This document shows positions 1 through 10,152 of a stretch of 64,000 bases of DNA, one piece after another. Positions within the stretch are counted from its first letter, which is position 1, and each line of letters begins with the position of its first letter. A program made the position numbers and the translations under genes. The DNA is from Pyrrhoderma lamaoense (Eukaryota > Basidiomycota > Agaricomycetes > Hymenochaetales > Hymenochaetaceae), in the NCBI GenBank assembly GCA_002794735.1, contig NBAZ01000002.1:2418001-2482000 (forward strand), given 5' to 3'. The notes beneath the pieces were generated by a model, which saw only the letters and a list, made by a program, of their open reading frames with translations, did no database searches and had not been told where the DNA came from.

Positions 1-655
1 TTAGAATTAGTTACAGTGACTCCAATAATCAAGTGGTTTGTTACCGTTCCATCCATCGATATGACAGGGTCATCGTTTAGATAATCTGGTACATAGGTCT
101 AGAAACTTGAGTAAGATTATGACATAGGTTGATAATACGGAATATCATCAAGTACCTGAAAACCATTCTTTGCGAAGTCATCCGCCTTTTAAGTGATAGG
201 AAATAAGTTACGACTGTACAAATTACGCAATATATATAATACAAAACTCACAAGCAGCTGTGCAGTAACGTATAAGCACTCGAAAGAAATACTGGATGTG
301 GCTGCTTACACGACTATTCACAAGCTGGATACCAAAAATATCAGTCAATAACAGGATGGCTTTGTCTTGGGGTAGCTGTACATCATGACATTCACATCTT
401 ATAAAACCTCAGTAAATTTCGAGAGATTCATACTCAGTCTCAGGGAGTGCAACGTATGTCTTGACCCCATTGATTTCCTCAATTTTCCCTGAATAAGTAC
501 TGAGTAAAAGAGCTGATCAAATTAGAGCGAGCGAGTTAGTGCATACCTTTCGGCTCGCCTCATGGGTAACGCCTATGTTTTTTCAACTCAACACAGCAAT
601 TCTATGCATTGAAATATCAGTACTTACCAGTAATACAGTTCTTGCAGAAAGACAT
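1..655 (-). CDS. Dienelactone hydrolase family protein, 3' part outside window
   Basis: Alpha/beta-hydrolase of the dienelactone hydrolase (carboxymethylenebutenolidase) family, a cytosolic enzyme acting on lactones and esters. The protein is visible only after splicing. Exon 655-628 gives MSFCKNCITG, exon 572-547 gives VTHEASRK, exon 488-434 gives GKIEEINGVKTYVALPETE, and the exon from 375 down gives LPQDKAILLLTDIFG. Then follow LADDFAKNGFQ and TYVPDYLNDDPV. The MSFCK-C---G-V-HE start and the LLLTDIFG / ADDFA-NGF blocks are hallmarks of the fungal family. Introns are about 50-60 nt with GTAAGT/GTATGC donors. The nucleophile (Cys/Ser), Asp and His lie beyond base 1. A minus-strand TATAAAG at 711-717, about 57 bp before the ATG, fits as promoter. 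Family assignment is strong; substrate is unknown. Confidence 0.85.
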
Positions 656-710
656 GATGAGAAAGTAGAATGATTTGCAGATAAGATGGCTTATGACGAT
701 GAGAACCGCT

Positions 711-717
711 CTTTATA
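711..717 (-). promoter_or_regulatory. Putative TATA box of the dienelactone hydrolase gene
   Basis: Read on the minus strand the sequence is TATAAAG, 57 bp upstream of the ATG at 655. Position and consensus fit a core promoter; inferred only. Confidence 0.4.
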
Positions 718-1490
718 TCATGGAGTAATCTATATGCGGTACATGTGACTTTTGTCTATCGGTCATAATCACCTAATTGTGCTGATCCCTAGCCCTAGCA
801 AGGCGTGGAAATCTTGACAAAAATCTAGTTTTTAGAGCTTGACTAGAGCGCTGCAAGCGCACTTATTTGTCAAAATCATTCAAATTCGACTTTGGATGCA
901 TCCCAAATTACATTTGTTTTGTAGATTATGGCATATCATTGCGTGAAAGCTAAGGTGTGCAATGGTAGAATTCACGAAAGTAGTTAGTAGAATATTCTAG
1001 AAAAGGAGTACCTTGGACTATTTCAACTTGGCTAGGAATTCATAACATAAATACATACTGATGGAGAAAGATTTTTAGAGCATCTTATCTATTTATATGC
1101 TTTGATGTGTATGAGGTGTTTAGCCTAAATCAATACCTAATCTACAACTTAATTTTTCGGAATCATTCAAAACTATGCTGGACTCACAATAATATGAGCT
1201 TTGCGGTAGTTTCCTAACAGTACTATTAAATTACTACCTCACAACAGCTCTTATAACTGATAAATATCTCAGTTTTCACGTAGTGATAATACTGCTTTTA
1301 CGGGGGTACAGATACATGACTGTGCATTGAAATAGCCTATGCCAAAATGGGTCATTAAGTAATGATTATAGATTACATAACTCGTGTCATTGTCTCAGGT
1401 ATGAAGTTGGATCGCAATTCGCAAATTTGACACTTTACCAGATGCTACTACCATACATGAAAATGATATAATGTTTACAGAAATCCCGTT
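718..1490. other. Intergenic, AT-rich
   Basis: This stretch separates the start of the dienelactone hydrolase gene from the end of the leucine-rich-repeat gene, both on the minus strand. I see no ORF, RNA gene or repeat that I can support; it should hold the LRR gene 3' UTR and upstream elements of the hydrolase. Confidence 0.5.
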
Positions 1491-3388
1491 TTATACGTCA
1501 TCAAGATCAATATCGTCCGCGTTATAACGCCCGAATCCAAAAGACTCGCTTTCGCTAGCACTGCCGCTACTATCCACAATCATCTTAAGTCCACCATGGT
1601 CCACATTCATATTATGCTCCCATGTGTCCTCTTGTCCTTCGGATGACCCAAGATATTCCAAACAACCTGGACTGCATCCCCTCCACTTGATAGGAATCCC
1701 AGACCTCCCACCGACCTCAAGTCCTGCAATTCGCTTCTCCCAAGTGAAACGCTCTTCTGCGTGTAAGAAGAAGACTGGAAGTTTGTACACGCCTTCAACA
1801 AGTTCACTGTGTCGAGGAGAAGTGCATAATGACCTCGCATATTCAACAGTATAATTACGATTTTGATATGAAGATAAAGCAGATTTAAGTGAAGCTATGC
1901 TCCCCGGGACGCAAGAAGCCATAGTCTCACGCAAGACGGGAGCAATTTGAAAGTCAGATTCCAGTGGTAATGACCATCGACTCTCTAACAAAGTTTTATA
2001 TTTGTCCAACGCTGAGATATTACTCAAATTTGGATCGTCTGGATCCGGTCCAAGAAGTGTACGCAACGCAAGCTCCGTCAGGGCAAGACGTTATACCTGC
2101 GCTCTGTTTGGCTGCACCAATTATCAGTTCGGCCTGATCCAATAAACGGATTTTCTATGAATGGATTTGGATCGACCATGAGCATCGTTAATCTCCTCAT
2201 GTCCATTATCTCAGAAGGCAAGTATCGCAAGCGATTGTTAGCAACATTCAGTTCCCTCAAGTTTTGTAACTGAGAAATCTGAGGAGGGATTTCGGATAGC
2301 ATATTGCCGCCTGCAAGATATCAAAAATTAGCATCAATCACGAATGCGACCTCCTGAAGAGCAGGAACGAAGACACACGAAGACTAAGTACCGTCAAGGC
2401 CTGTAATCCAAAGAGTTCGCTGGGAAGTGATGTGAATAGGTTGTTTGCAAGGAATAGATGTATCTCATCCTTTCCCTCTCCAAGACTATTTGCTCCCAAA
2501 ATTATTGAATTCGTAGATTTTGAGACTGATCTCAACCCTAGAGGACGTAAGGGTTTTTCTTTGAGAGGGGAAGAAGGATTTGAGTCGGGAACCCATACAA
2601 GATTTTTCAAGTCCGTGATATTTGGCGGTATAAATGTCAAGGATTGCTCACTATAGGTGAATATATGCGCCATTAGCCTCAACTATCAACCTCATGAATA
2701 CCATACCTTAAATCAATTTTTCCTTCCACAAAGTCTACTGCATGAGCAAGAGTTTCATCCCATAGTAACTTCTCCCTCTCGACATTCTGCTTCTCAAGGT
2801 CTGATAATTCTGATTTCCTTTCAAAGGTCTTCGTGTCTCGCGGATACAGGTCTTGTTCCAGAGGGCTATTGTACTGTGTATTCAAAGGCCTGTCCTGCTC
2901 ATTGACGCGGTCAAATCCAAATGTACGTGCGAAAGATGAGGTCATCTGGTTTCTGGTATCAGTCACATTCGACTCTTCCATAGTCACATCGAAGTCGTCA
3001 ATTGCATATTTAGGACGCTTGAACTTGGGACGGGCAGTATCCTTGCTGTATTTAGCGTATCCGGGGATCGTTTATGCGTATTGGTAGATGCTGCGTAAGG
3101 ATGTGCAAATGGCACGTCGAAGTCCCTTTGTTTACGCCGTACTTTCTGTTTAGTAGTTCCCCACTCTGGCGCAAAAGACGCGTGAATGTTCCCGCTTTCT
3201 GACTCGTTCTCCTTTTTCTCGTTGGTTTCCATGTCGCTGATCTCGTCCTGAGAATCTGGGTCAACAGCAGGCGCAGTTGGTGAAGAATTAGGGGATGAGT
3301 CGATTGGCGAAGCAGGTGAAGAAGGAGGGGACGAGCCAACGTCTGCATAGTACATTTCGAATGATGGCTGCAAAGGCAAGGTGTCCAT
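1491..3388 (-). CDS. Leucine-rich repeat protein
   Basis: Several exons on the minus strand, starting MDTLPLQPSFEMYYADVG and ending YNADDIDLDDV. After a Ser/Pro-rich acidic N-terminus comes a basic block (VRRKQRDFDVPFAHPYA, then KYSKDTARPKFKRPKYAIDD). Next are leucine-rich repeats: LTFIPPNITDLKNL, LANNLFTSLPSELFGLQALT, IPPQISQLQNLRELNVANNR and LRYLPSEIMDMRRLTML. A C-terminal module with WEKRIAGLEVGGRSGIP and a Cys pair (GCSPGCLEYLG) follows. LRRs are protein-binding scaffolds; no enzyme domain is seen, so the function is not assigned. The frame changes at the CCCC run near 3063-3066 (GGGG on the plus strand) without a plausible intron; one extra C restores continuity (see findings). I know the overall pattern from fungal LRR proteins but not a named gene. 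Confidence 0.75.
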
Positions 3389-4169
3389 TATGAGTATAAT
3401 CTCAATATCACAGTTGATACTTTTGTTAAAATGATAAATAAAGACAACGTAAGGGGTAAGAAAGAGCTAGTTTCGCGTTTCGTGTTTGTAAGTACCAGCA
3501 TGCATGTAGCATCGAGTTTGGGTCTTCACGCATACTAGAGATCACATGATAGAACGCGTCTATAACTGGGAGGGTATGGTTGTCCACAATTTAATGAGCG
3601 TGTATTTTTAGCCTGTGGGCGCATATTGATACTAAAATAGCAAGTTACAATTCTGAGTTCTGGAGTGACGAAGTGTGTATGAGAAAATGCTTTCAAACCA
3701 TATCCTTATCAAAAATCGAGAAGTATACTCAGAAACATTTGGGATTCGGTTTCGCTTACAGTGCCCGGTGCTGACGACAAATGAATTGTGGTTGAAGAGG
3801 AACCTAAATTAAAAATGTTGCCAAAGAAAATACACAGATACTCTAGTATAATGACTACACATCCTGGTGAGAAGAAAATTCTAATGCCTATTCTAAAGAG
3901 CTAAAAGGGTCTAGATGATAGAATGTAGGTGGAAAGGAGATAAAACAGAAAAAAAGAACTCTTTTGATACATAGTCATCGTATAGCCATGGTCGAGCGTT
4001 CAAGAGAGTTATCATAAAGCATCAAATAAGGAAGGAAAAACATTTGCTGTGGACATAAGGGTTGAGATTCGCCGCCGGCGTAGTTTTTGTTGTTACGAAC
4101 ATCCGGGTATGTGTTACCTAGATTGTCGAGTAACTTATATATATGATACTTGATAATAATAATTTACAA
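3389..4169. other. Intergenic region
   Basis: This lies between the LRR gene start and the 3' end of the MFS transporter gene. No long ORF on either strand and no recognisable RNA or repeat. It should carry the LRR gene promoter and the transporter 3' UTR. Confidence 0.5.
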
Positions 4170-6738
4170 TCAATCATGAACCAAATGCTGGGACTGCTTC
4201 GCAAACTTGCTGCGGGCGCGAATATCTGGACCCCAACGGAATAACTAAATCTCAGAGTTAACAATTTTGTTGATGGATAAACAATATATGAGCGGCATAC
4301 AATGAATGGAATAGGCATCATCAAAACGGCAATACAGGCGAATATTGTGTTTGCCCATCTAAAACCCAATCTGTTGTACATTTGATTTGTAAAAAGAGGG
4401 AAGATAGCGCCGGAAAGGTTCCCTAAGTGACAGGAAACAACGTTTAGTTATAAAGTATTACGGAGAGTAACTTTACTTACTGCATAAGCTTTGGCCTGCA
4501 AGAGAAGATGAAGCAAAAGGGCCGTAGCTAAAGAATTATAAGTACCGTCTTCGGTTGTCTAGAACAAGATTCACGTACCAGTCGGCAAGATAGGTGAATA
4601 CGGCAAGATAAATCATGAAAAGGGACCACATGAACAACTTGGTGGAGTTGAGTAATACTATGAGAAGGGAGTTTAAGTATACTCACAGTAATAGCTATGC
4701 ACATAGCAATCCAGTGGACTTTTGCAAAACATGTCCAAGCATATAGGAACATCGACAAGGGAAAGATTATACCTGCTATACGAGCGGCATAAAGACGCGC
4801 TTCTGGACCCTTACTTTTTACGTTTTTGCTATGGGTAACACACTTTAGCCATGTACATATTTCTAGTACAATCACATATACTTACGCATATAGTTTTTCC
4901 GCCCAGAGCAAGTTAGTTAAGTAACCAAGAATAGAGCCTATACTAGAATCAAGTTAAAACCATTTACAAGGTAGAGACACGACTTGAAGCTTACACAAAT
5001 GTTACGAAGACGGTCCCAATTTGACCAATGTTGAATCCATGGATTTCACGGAAGGCAGGTGAAATTGATCTATAGATATGATTAGTATCAAGTTATTGAA
5101 AACTCGGAATATCCACATACTCGATCAGAACATACAAAATACCCCATGCGAAACCAACCCATAACTAGTGTTATACGTTAGTGTTTTTTTATAGTACCAT
5201 TTAGCTTTAGCACTTTAACATACGCTGAAAGAAGACACTACTGGCTCAGTGAGTAGCAAATCTTGAATGTAGTGAAGAAGATCAGTATAGAATACAAATA
5301 AACTAAAGTATTACTTACGACACGGCCGGGTACAAGAAATCAGAATTAGCGAACGAAGGCTTCCCCGTTCGTCTTCAATCCTAGCTCGATATCGCTTATC
5401 TCCAGTTTCCTTACGCAGTTTCTTCGCAAGCCTGGTCAAAAGGACCGAAGACCTGGTTTCTTTCATGACAAATATGATGAATAGAAGCAGAATGCCGGTT
5501 ACTCTGTGATGTGATATCAGTATTCCCGTTTCAAGGAACAAGCATGTGATGGGACATACATCATATGAATCCATTGTATCCAACGCCATTCTAAGTGTGG
5601 ACTCATAGCAATCCAGCCTGCGAAAAGGGGACCTGCTCCCGTGGCACTCATAGCTGCAATAGAAAATACTGCCATGGGAACCCCGCGTCTAGGATCAAAA
5701 ATCACTGATAAGCTGTTTTCCACTAGTGTGCGTAAGTCAAAACATCTTACTCATGGGGCGCCCATATATCTGCCACCGTCCCACCAACCATCGTAGATCC
5801 AGTTGAGCCTGCGGCACCAGCGATGAAACGGAAAACAATTACAGATTGTATATTTTTTGCTCTAATTTGATGTTTTAGTTGAATATCTCAGCAACTGAAC
5901 AACTTTACTCACAGCGCTACTCCCAAATGCATTATCATAAGAATGAATGTGGAGCCGACGTACAGAGGTTGCCGACCAAACTCTTCGCTCAAAGGTGCTA
6001 AAACCAGCGGGAAAATAGCAAAACCGAGTGCATAAACACTAAGTCCTGTGGTAGCCTGAAGTTCGGAACAGTTCAGGTCACGAATCATTGAGTCGTAACC
6101 CATAGCATAGGTCGATGCGACAGCCGCTGAAAGGATGGGAAAGTCAGTAGTTATTGTACATTTACTGCTGTTTTCAGTGTAGCAAATTTGTAGTCCATAG
6201 TAGAATTTACTAATGGCATCTGACCTGCTGATCCAAAAACAACAGTAATGAGTGAGCTAATCACACATACCGACCAGTCCGGTGAGTCCTGATGCGACAC
6301 AAGTTATCGCCCACTTCCTTGTTCGTGTGTAATTCACTGGGTTTCTGAGATCGCCTTCTTCCCAATCAACCTGCGTACACACGACGTCAAAATTCGGTCA
6401 CAAGAGAGATATGGTCAGACTGAACACACATAAAGAATCTCCTCGTATTTTTCCGACTTAAGACCTTTCTCCTTCTCAATTTCGCAGCTGTTCACAGATA
6501 CAGTCCTCGTTTGGGGATCATTATGGTGATGGTGGTGATCATCTCTTGAGAGTACTCTAGCAATAGCTTGAGGGAGGCTTTCATCGAGTTCATCTGCCGA
6601 CGGGCGTGACCCCAGGCTGAGACGGGTGTCGACGTATTCCTGAACATGTTCAACATCTCTTATGGCGAGATGCTCAAAAGGGGTCTCGCGCTCCCCGGCC
6701 AGAGTAACAACACTGTCTTGTCCCGGAGTGCTTGTCAT
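4170..6738 (-). CDS. MFS transporter, DHA1 (drug/polyamine:H+ antiporter) type
   Basis: Plasma-membrane 12-helix proton antiporter of the DHA1 group that contains Tpo1-like polyamine and multidrug exporters. The cytosolic N-terminus (MTSTPGQDSVVTLAGERE, with a His run near residue 70) is followed by DWEEGDLRNPVNYTRTRKW, the usual entry to TM1. Family motifs are MIRDLNCSELQATTGLSVYA, PLVLAPLSEEFGRQPLY (loop 2-3 motif), GSTGSTMVGGTVADIW (antiporter motif), and FVMKETRSSVLLTRLAKKLR plus YRARIEDER in the central loop. The end, GFRWANTIFACIAVLMMPIPF then GPDIRARSKFAKQSQH, lies in the last exon and stops at 4170. About ten short introns interrupt the gene. Substrate cannot be told from sequence. 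Confidence 0.88.
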
Positions 6739-6796
6739 GACCGGAGAGCTTGGTGGACAGGGGGAAACAGGGCATTGTATAAAACAGAAAAGTCCA

Positions 6797-6804
6797 TTTA
6801 TATA
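6797..6804 (-). promoter_or_regulatory. Putative TATA box of the MFS transporter
   Basis: TATATAAA on the minus strand about 60 bp before the ATG at 6738. Consensus and spacing only. Confidence 0.4.
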
Positions 6805-6840
6805 TTTTTCAGATCCATACCGGCTTGAGTCATAAAAGCA

Positions 6841-6900
6841 CGCGAGATTAGATTGTACATGTAAATTTACAAAATATACTTACATGTAAATCTCACGGCA
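6841..6900. repeat. Imperfect inverted repeat upstream of the MFS gene
   Basis: TACATGTAAAT occurs at 6856-6866 and again at 6881-6891. The flanks also mirror each other: CGCGAGATT at 6841-6849 against AATCTCACG at 6889-6897. The core TTACATGTAA is itself palindromic. The element lies about 100-160 bp upstream of the transporter start and could be a binding site for a dimeric regulator or a small hairpin; function is inferred. Confidence 0.45.
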
Positions 6901-7690
6901 AAACAATTTTTCTGGCACCGAGACTCGTATGGTTACCTTTTTTGGAACTAAGCAGTTTAGGTCCTTCTGATTCAAGTCATTACCGAAAATACCTTCTCAA
7001 ATCTTCGCGAAGCTGTCTTGTAGTCAAAAATATATCATCGTAACGAGTTTAATGGCAAAATAGGCAAAACGGAGTCGAACGCAGTTTCTAATCGCCATTT
7101 GACGGCCCGATCTGAAACGGAGCTCAAATGGTCACGATATTCCTCTTCTATTGGTCTTCGGCCGTCATCCAATCGTGTCCGAAATGTAGTACCAATAGCA
7201 TATCAGCAACAAACTTTGTTCGCCATTTGTCCAATTCGTAATTGTCGTTGAGAAATGGCGCGTTGTCGTTTGGTTTATATTCTTGAATTCCGTCTTTAGT
7301 TAGAAAAACTTCGAGAAAATTTAGTTACGTGACTAAAGTTCATGAAAGTATATCATAATAAATTGAACCGAATGATCATGATAAGCTATTCAAGTAGGAG
7401 ATTACGTGCAAACAGACATTGCGTGATAGCTGTATGGTCAGATAATCACAAATAAAATTCAAGAAAAGTTGATTTATACATGGCAATAACAATAAGTGTA
7501 CACAGCGACTTGCTAAAAGTATCTGTGGATGTTTTATCTATCAAGAACTGATGATATTTTTATCTCAAAAATACGATTACTTGATATATATGAATAGCTT
7601 ACTAATCTGATTATGCAAGTAATCATTAATCAAGCGATAATTTTCATCATTGTAATAGCGCTTCCCGACTAAACATCTGTATCCTGCGTC
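6901..7690. other. Intergenic between divergent MFS and ADE17 genes
   Basis: AT-rich sequence with no supportable ORF. It is the shared upstream region of the transporter (-) and the purine gene (+). No tRNA or transposon could be recognised. Confidence 0.45.
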
Positions 7691-9790
7691 ATGGCACCTC
7701 CAATCGGTCAGTATATGCGGATTCATGCAGCTCAATAATTCTTGCCCATATTTTCGTAGCTTTATTGTCTGTCTATGACAAGACGGATCTCCTTTATTTG
7801 GCAGAAGGTCTTCATAAGGCAGGAGTCCAGCTTTTGGGTTCTGGAGGAACAGCAAAGAAAATTCGTGAAGCAGGAATTCCCATAAAGTACGAGCGCAACG
7901 CTATTAGCTCTGTTAGCTGATATCTTATCGTCAACAGAGATGTATCAGATATTACAAATGCTCCTGAGATGCTCGGAGGCCGTGTCAAGACCTTACACCC
8001 AGCTGTTCATGGAGGTATGCGAACTAGGTTATATGCACTTTTTCTCCATCTAATACTTTTCATTACAATAGGAATTCTTGCTCGTAACATTCCTTCTGAC
8101 GAAGCTGACCTCGCAGCTCAGTCTATCGATCCAATTTCTATCGTTGTATGCAATTTATATCCCTTTGAGGACACTATTGCGGCTCCAAACTGTACTCTCC
8201 CGGCTGCGATTGAGGAGATTGACATCGGAGGTGTAACCCTCCTCCGTGCTGCCGCAAAGAATCACGCTCGTGTTTCCATCCTTTCTGATCCGCGTGACTA
8301 TGCTTCCTTCCTATCATCTTGGACAGCAGGCCAAGTACAAGGCGATGAGGGGCTTGCTCTTCGTTCACGTCTTGCTCTGAAAGCCTTTGAAGCTACCGCC
8401 AAGTACGATGAAGCTATCAGCGGATACTTCCGTGAAAAGTATGCTTCACCTGGAGAAGGACTTGTGGGTCCTGTACAACGCATCCCACTCCGCTATGGAG
8501 CGAACCCACACCAAGGTCAGGCGCAGGCTTTCGTGAAAGACGGTGAACTTCCTTTTAAGGGTACGTAGTCCAATAACCATCTTATCAAACGTGAGAAGTC
8601 TCGTTTAATATATGAGATCATATTATAGCCCTTGTTGGATCTCCTGGTTACATCAATCTTCTTGATGCACTCAATTCATACGCACTTGTTTCTGAGTTGC
8701 AGAAGCTCTAAATCTTCCCGCCGCTGCATCTTTCAAGCATGTCTCACCCGCTGGGGCTGCGGTAGGTGTAGAACTCAACGCTGTTGAAAAACAGGTCTAC
8801 GGTGTGGATGACCTAAAGGAACCTCTTACCCCGTTAGCTTGTGCATATGCGCGCGCTCGCGGAGCTGACCGAATGTCCTCTTCGGTGACTTTATTGCACT
8901 TTCTGCACCTTGTGATCTCGCAACAGCACGCATCATTTCGCGTGAAGTTTCAGATGGCGTTATCGCTCCTGGATATGCCCCGGAAGCTTTAGAAGTACTT
9001 AAGAAAAAGAAGGCCGGAAAGTATTGCGTATTACAGATTGATCCTAGTTACAAACCTGCCACCATTGAAACTCGCCAGGTTTTCGGTATCTACTTACAGC
9101 AGCAACGTAATGATGCAAAGATCAACTCAGGCTTGTTTACAAATATCGTCACCCAAAATAAGGAGGTAAATGTCACATGTACATTTTTCAGTTTGGCACA
9201 GAAAATAACTAATGCCATTTTTCATGTGTTTGGAAACAGCTCCCAGCTTAGCTGTTACAGACTTGATTGTCGCAACTCTAGCTCTCAAATATACCCAATC
9301 TAATAGTGTTGCTTACGCTCTTCGTGGTGCTATAATCGGACTTGGCGCAGGACAACAATCACGTATCCATTGCACTCGTCTCGCAGGAACTAAAGCAGAC
9401 CTCTGGTGGCTTCGCCACCACCCGCGTGTTCTCTCACTCCCGTTTAAAGCCGGTGTGAAACGTGCTGAGAAGGCAAATGCTATTGACCTTTTCGTGGGAG
9501 GTGAACACCTTGAAGGTGGTGAACGTGAACAATGGGAATCACTCTTCACTGAGGTACCTGCACCGCTGACAGAAGAAGAGCGTAAGACTCATATGAAAGG
9601 ATTGGAAGGCGTTGCATGCTCCAGCGATGCGTTCTTCCCATTCCCTGATAATGTACACCGTGCACGTAGAAGTGGTGTTAAGTACCTTGCTGCACCATCC
9701 GGGAGTGTTATGGATGCAGAATGCATTAAGGCTGCAGATGAACATGGAATAGTCTTCGCTCATACGAACTTACGTCTTTTCCATCACTAA
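7691..9790 (+). CDS. ADE17: Bifunctional AICAR transformylase / IMP cyclohydrolase
   Basis: Catalyses the last two steps of de novo purine synthesis: formyl transfer from 10-formyl-THF to AICAR, then ring closure to IMP, in the cytosol. Exon 1 is only 16 nt (7691-7706, MAPPI); exon 2 resumes at 7760 with [18 protein letters not shown]. The IMP cyclohydrolase (MGS-like) part has [30 protein letters not shown] and [19 protein letters not shown]. The transformylase part has [20 protein letters not shown] (catalytic Lys-His), [49 protein letters not shown] and a C-terminal RLFHH. Introns include 7887-7937, about 8015-8071 and about 9167-9238. Two exonic positions (near 8702 and 8883) lack one base relative to the conserved frame; everything around them is conserved, so I read this as one functional gene. 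Yeast has paralogues ADE16/ADE17; the symbol stands for the family. Confidence 0.93.
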
Positions 9791-10152
9791 AGACAGGGGA
9801 GCCAGTATTGGAGCTACTCTCAGTTGATTGGGTCCGCCTGATGAAAAAAGGTTAAAAACTGGTGAAGAGAGGATTTGTGTATGTAACAGCTTAGTAGAAA
9901 TAAGAAGTTACTTGTATAATTAGGGTTGTTTTTAATCGATAAAATAAAGATCTATACCGATTCTATTGGTTAACTCCTCCTCTGAGTGGTATCCAGTCCT
10001 TCATTCAGATTGCACTATGGCTCGTAGATTTGCATTGAGTAAGTGATAGTGATCAGTATACACCTTGTTCTAATAAAATTACAGAGTAAAAAGCATATAA
10101 AAAAAGGAGGATCTGAGTTGATAGAGGAGAAAGATGAATGCTTTGAGTGTTG
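9791..10152. other. Convergent 3' intergenic region
   Basis: Tail-to-tail spacer between ADE17 (+) and the Rab GAP gene (-). No coding signal; it should contain both polyadenylation regions. Confidence 0.5.

Noticed and set aside
7691..9790. ADE17 as a pseudogene
   Set aside because: Only single-base gaps of the same kind as in many other genes here; all catalytic motifs, intron borders and the C-terminal RLFHH are conserved.
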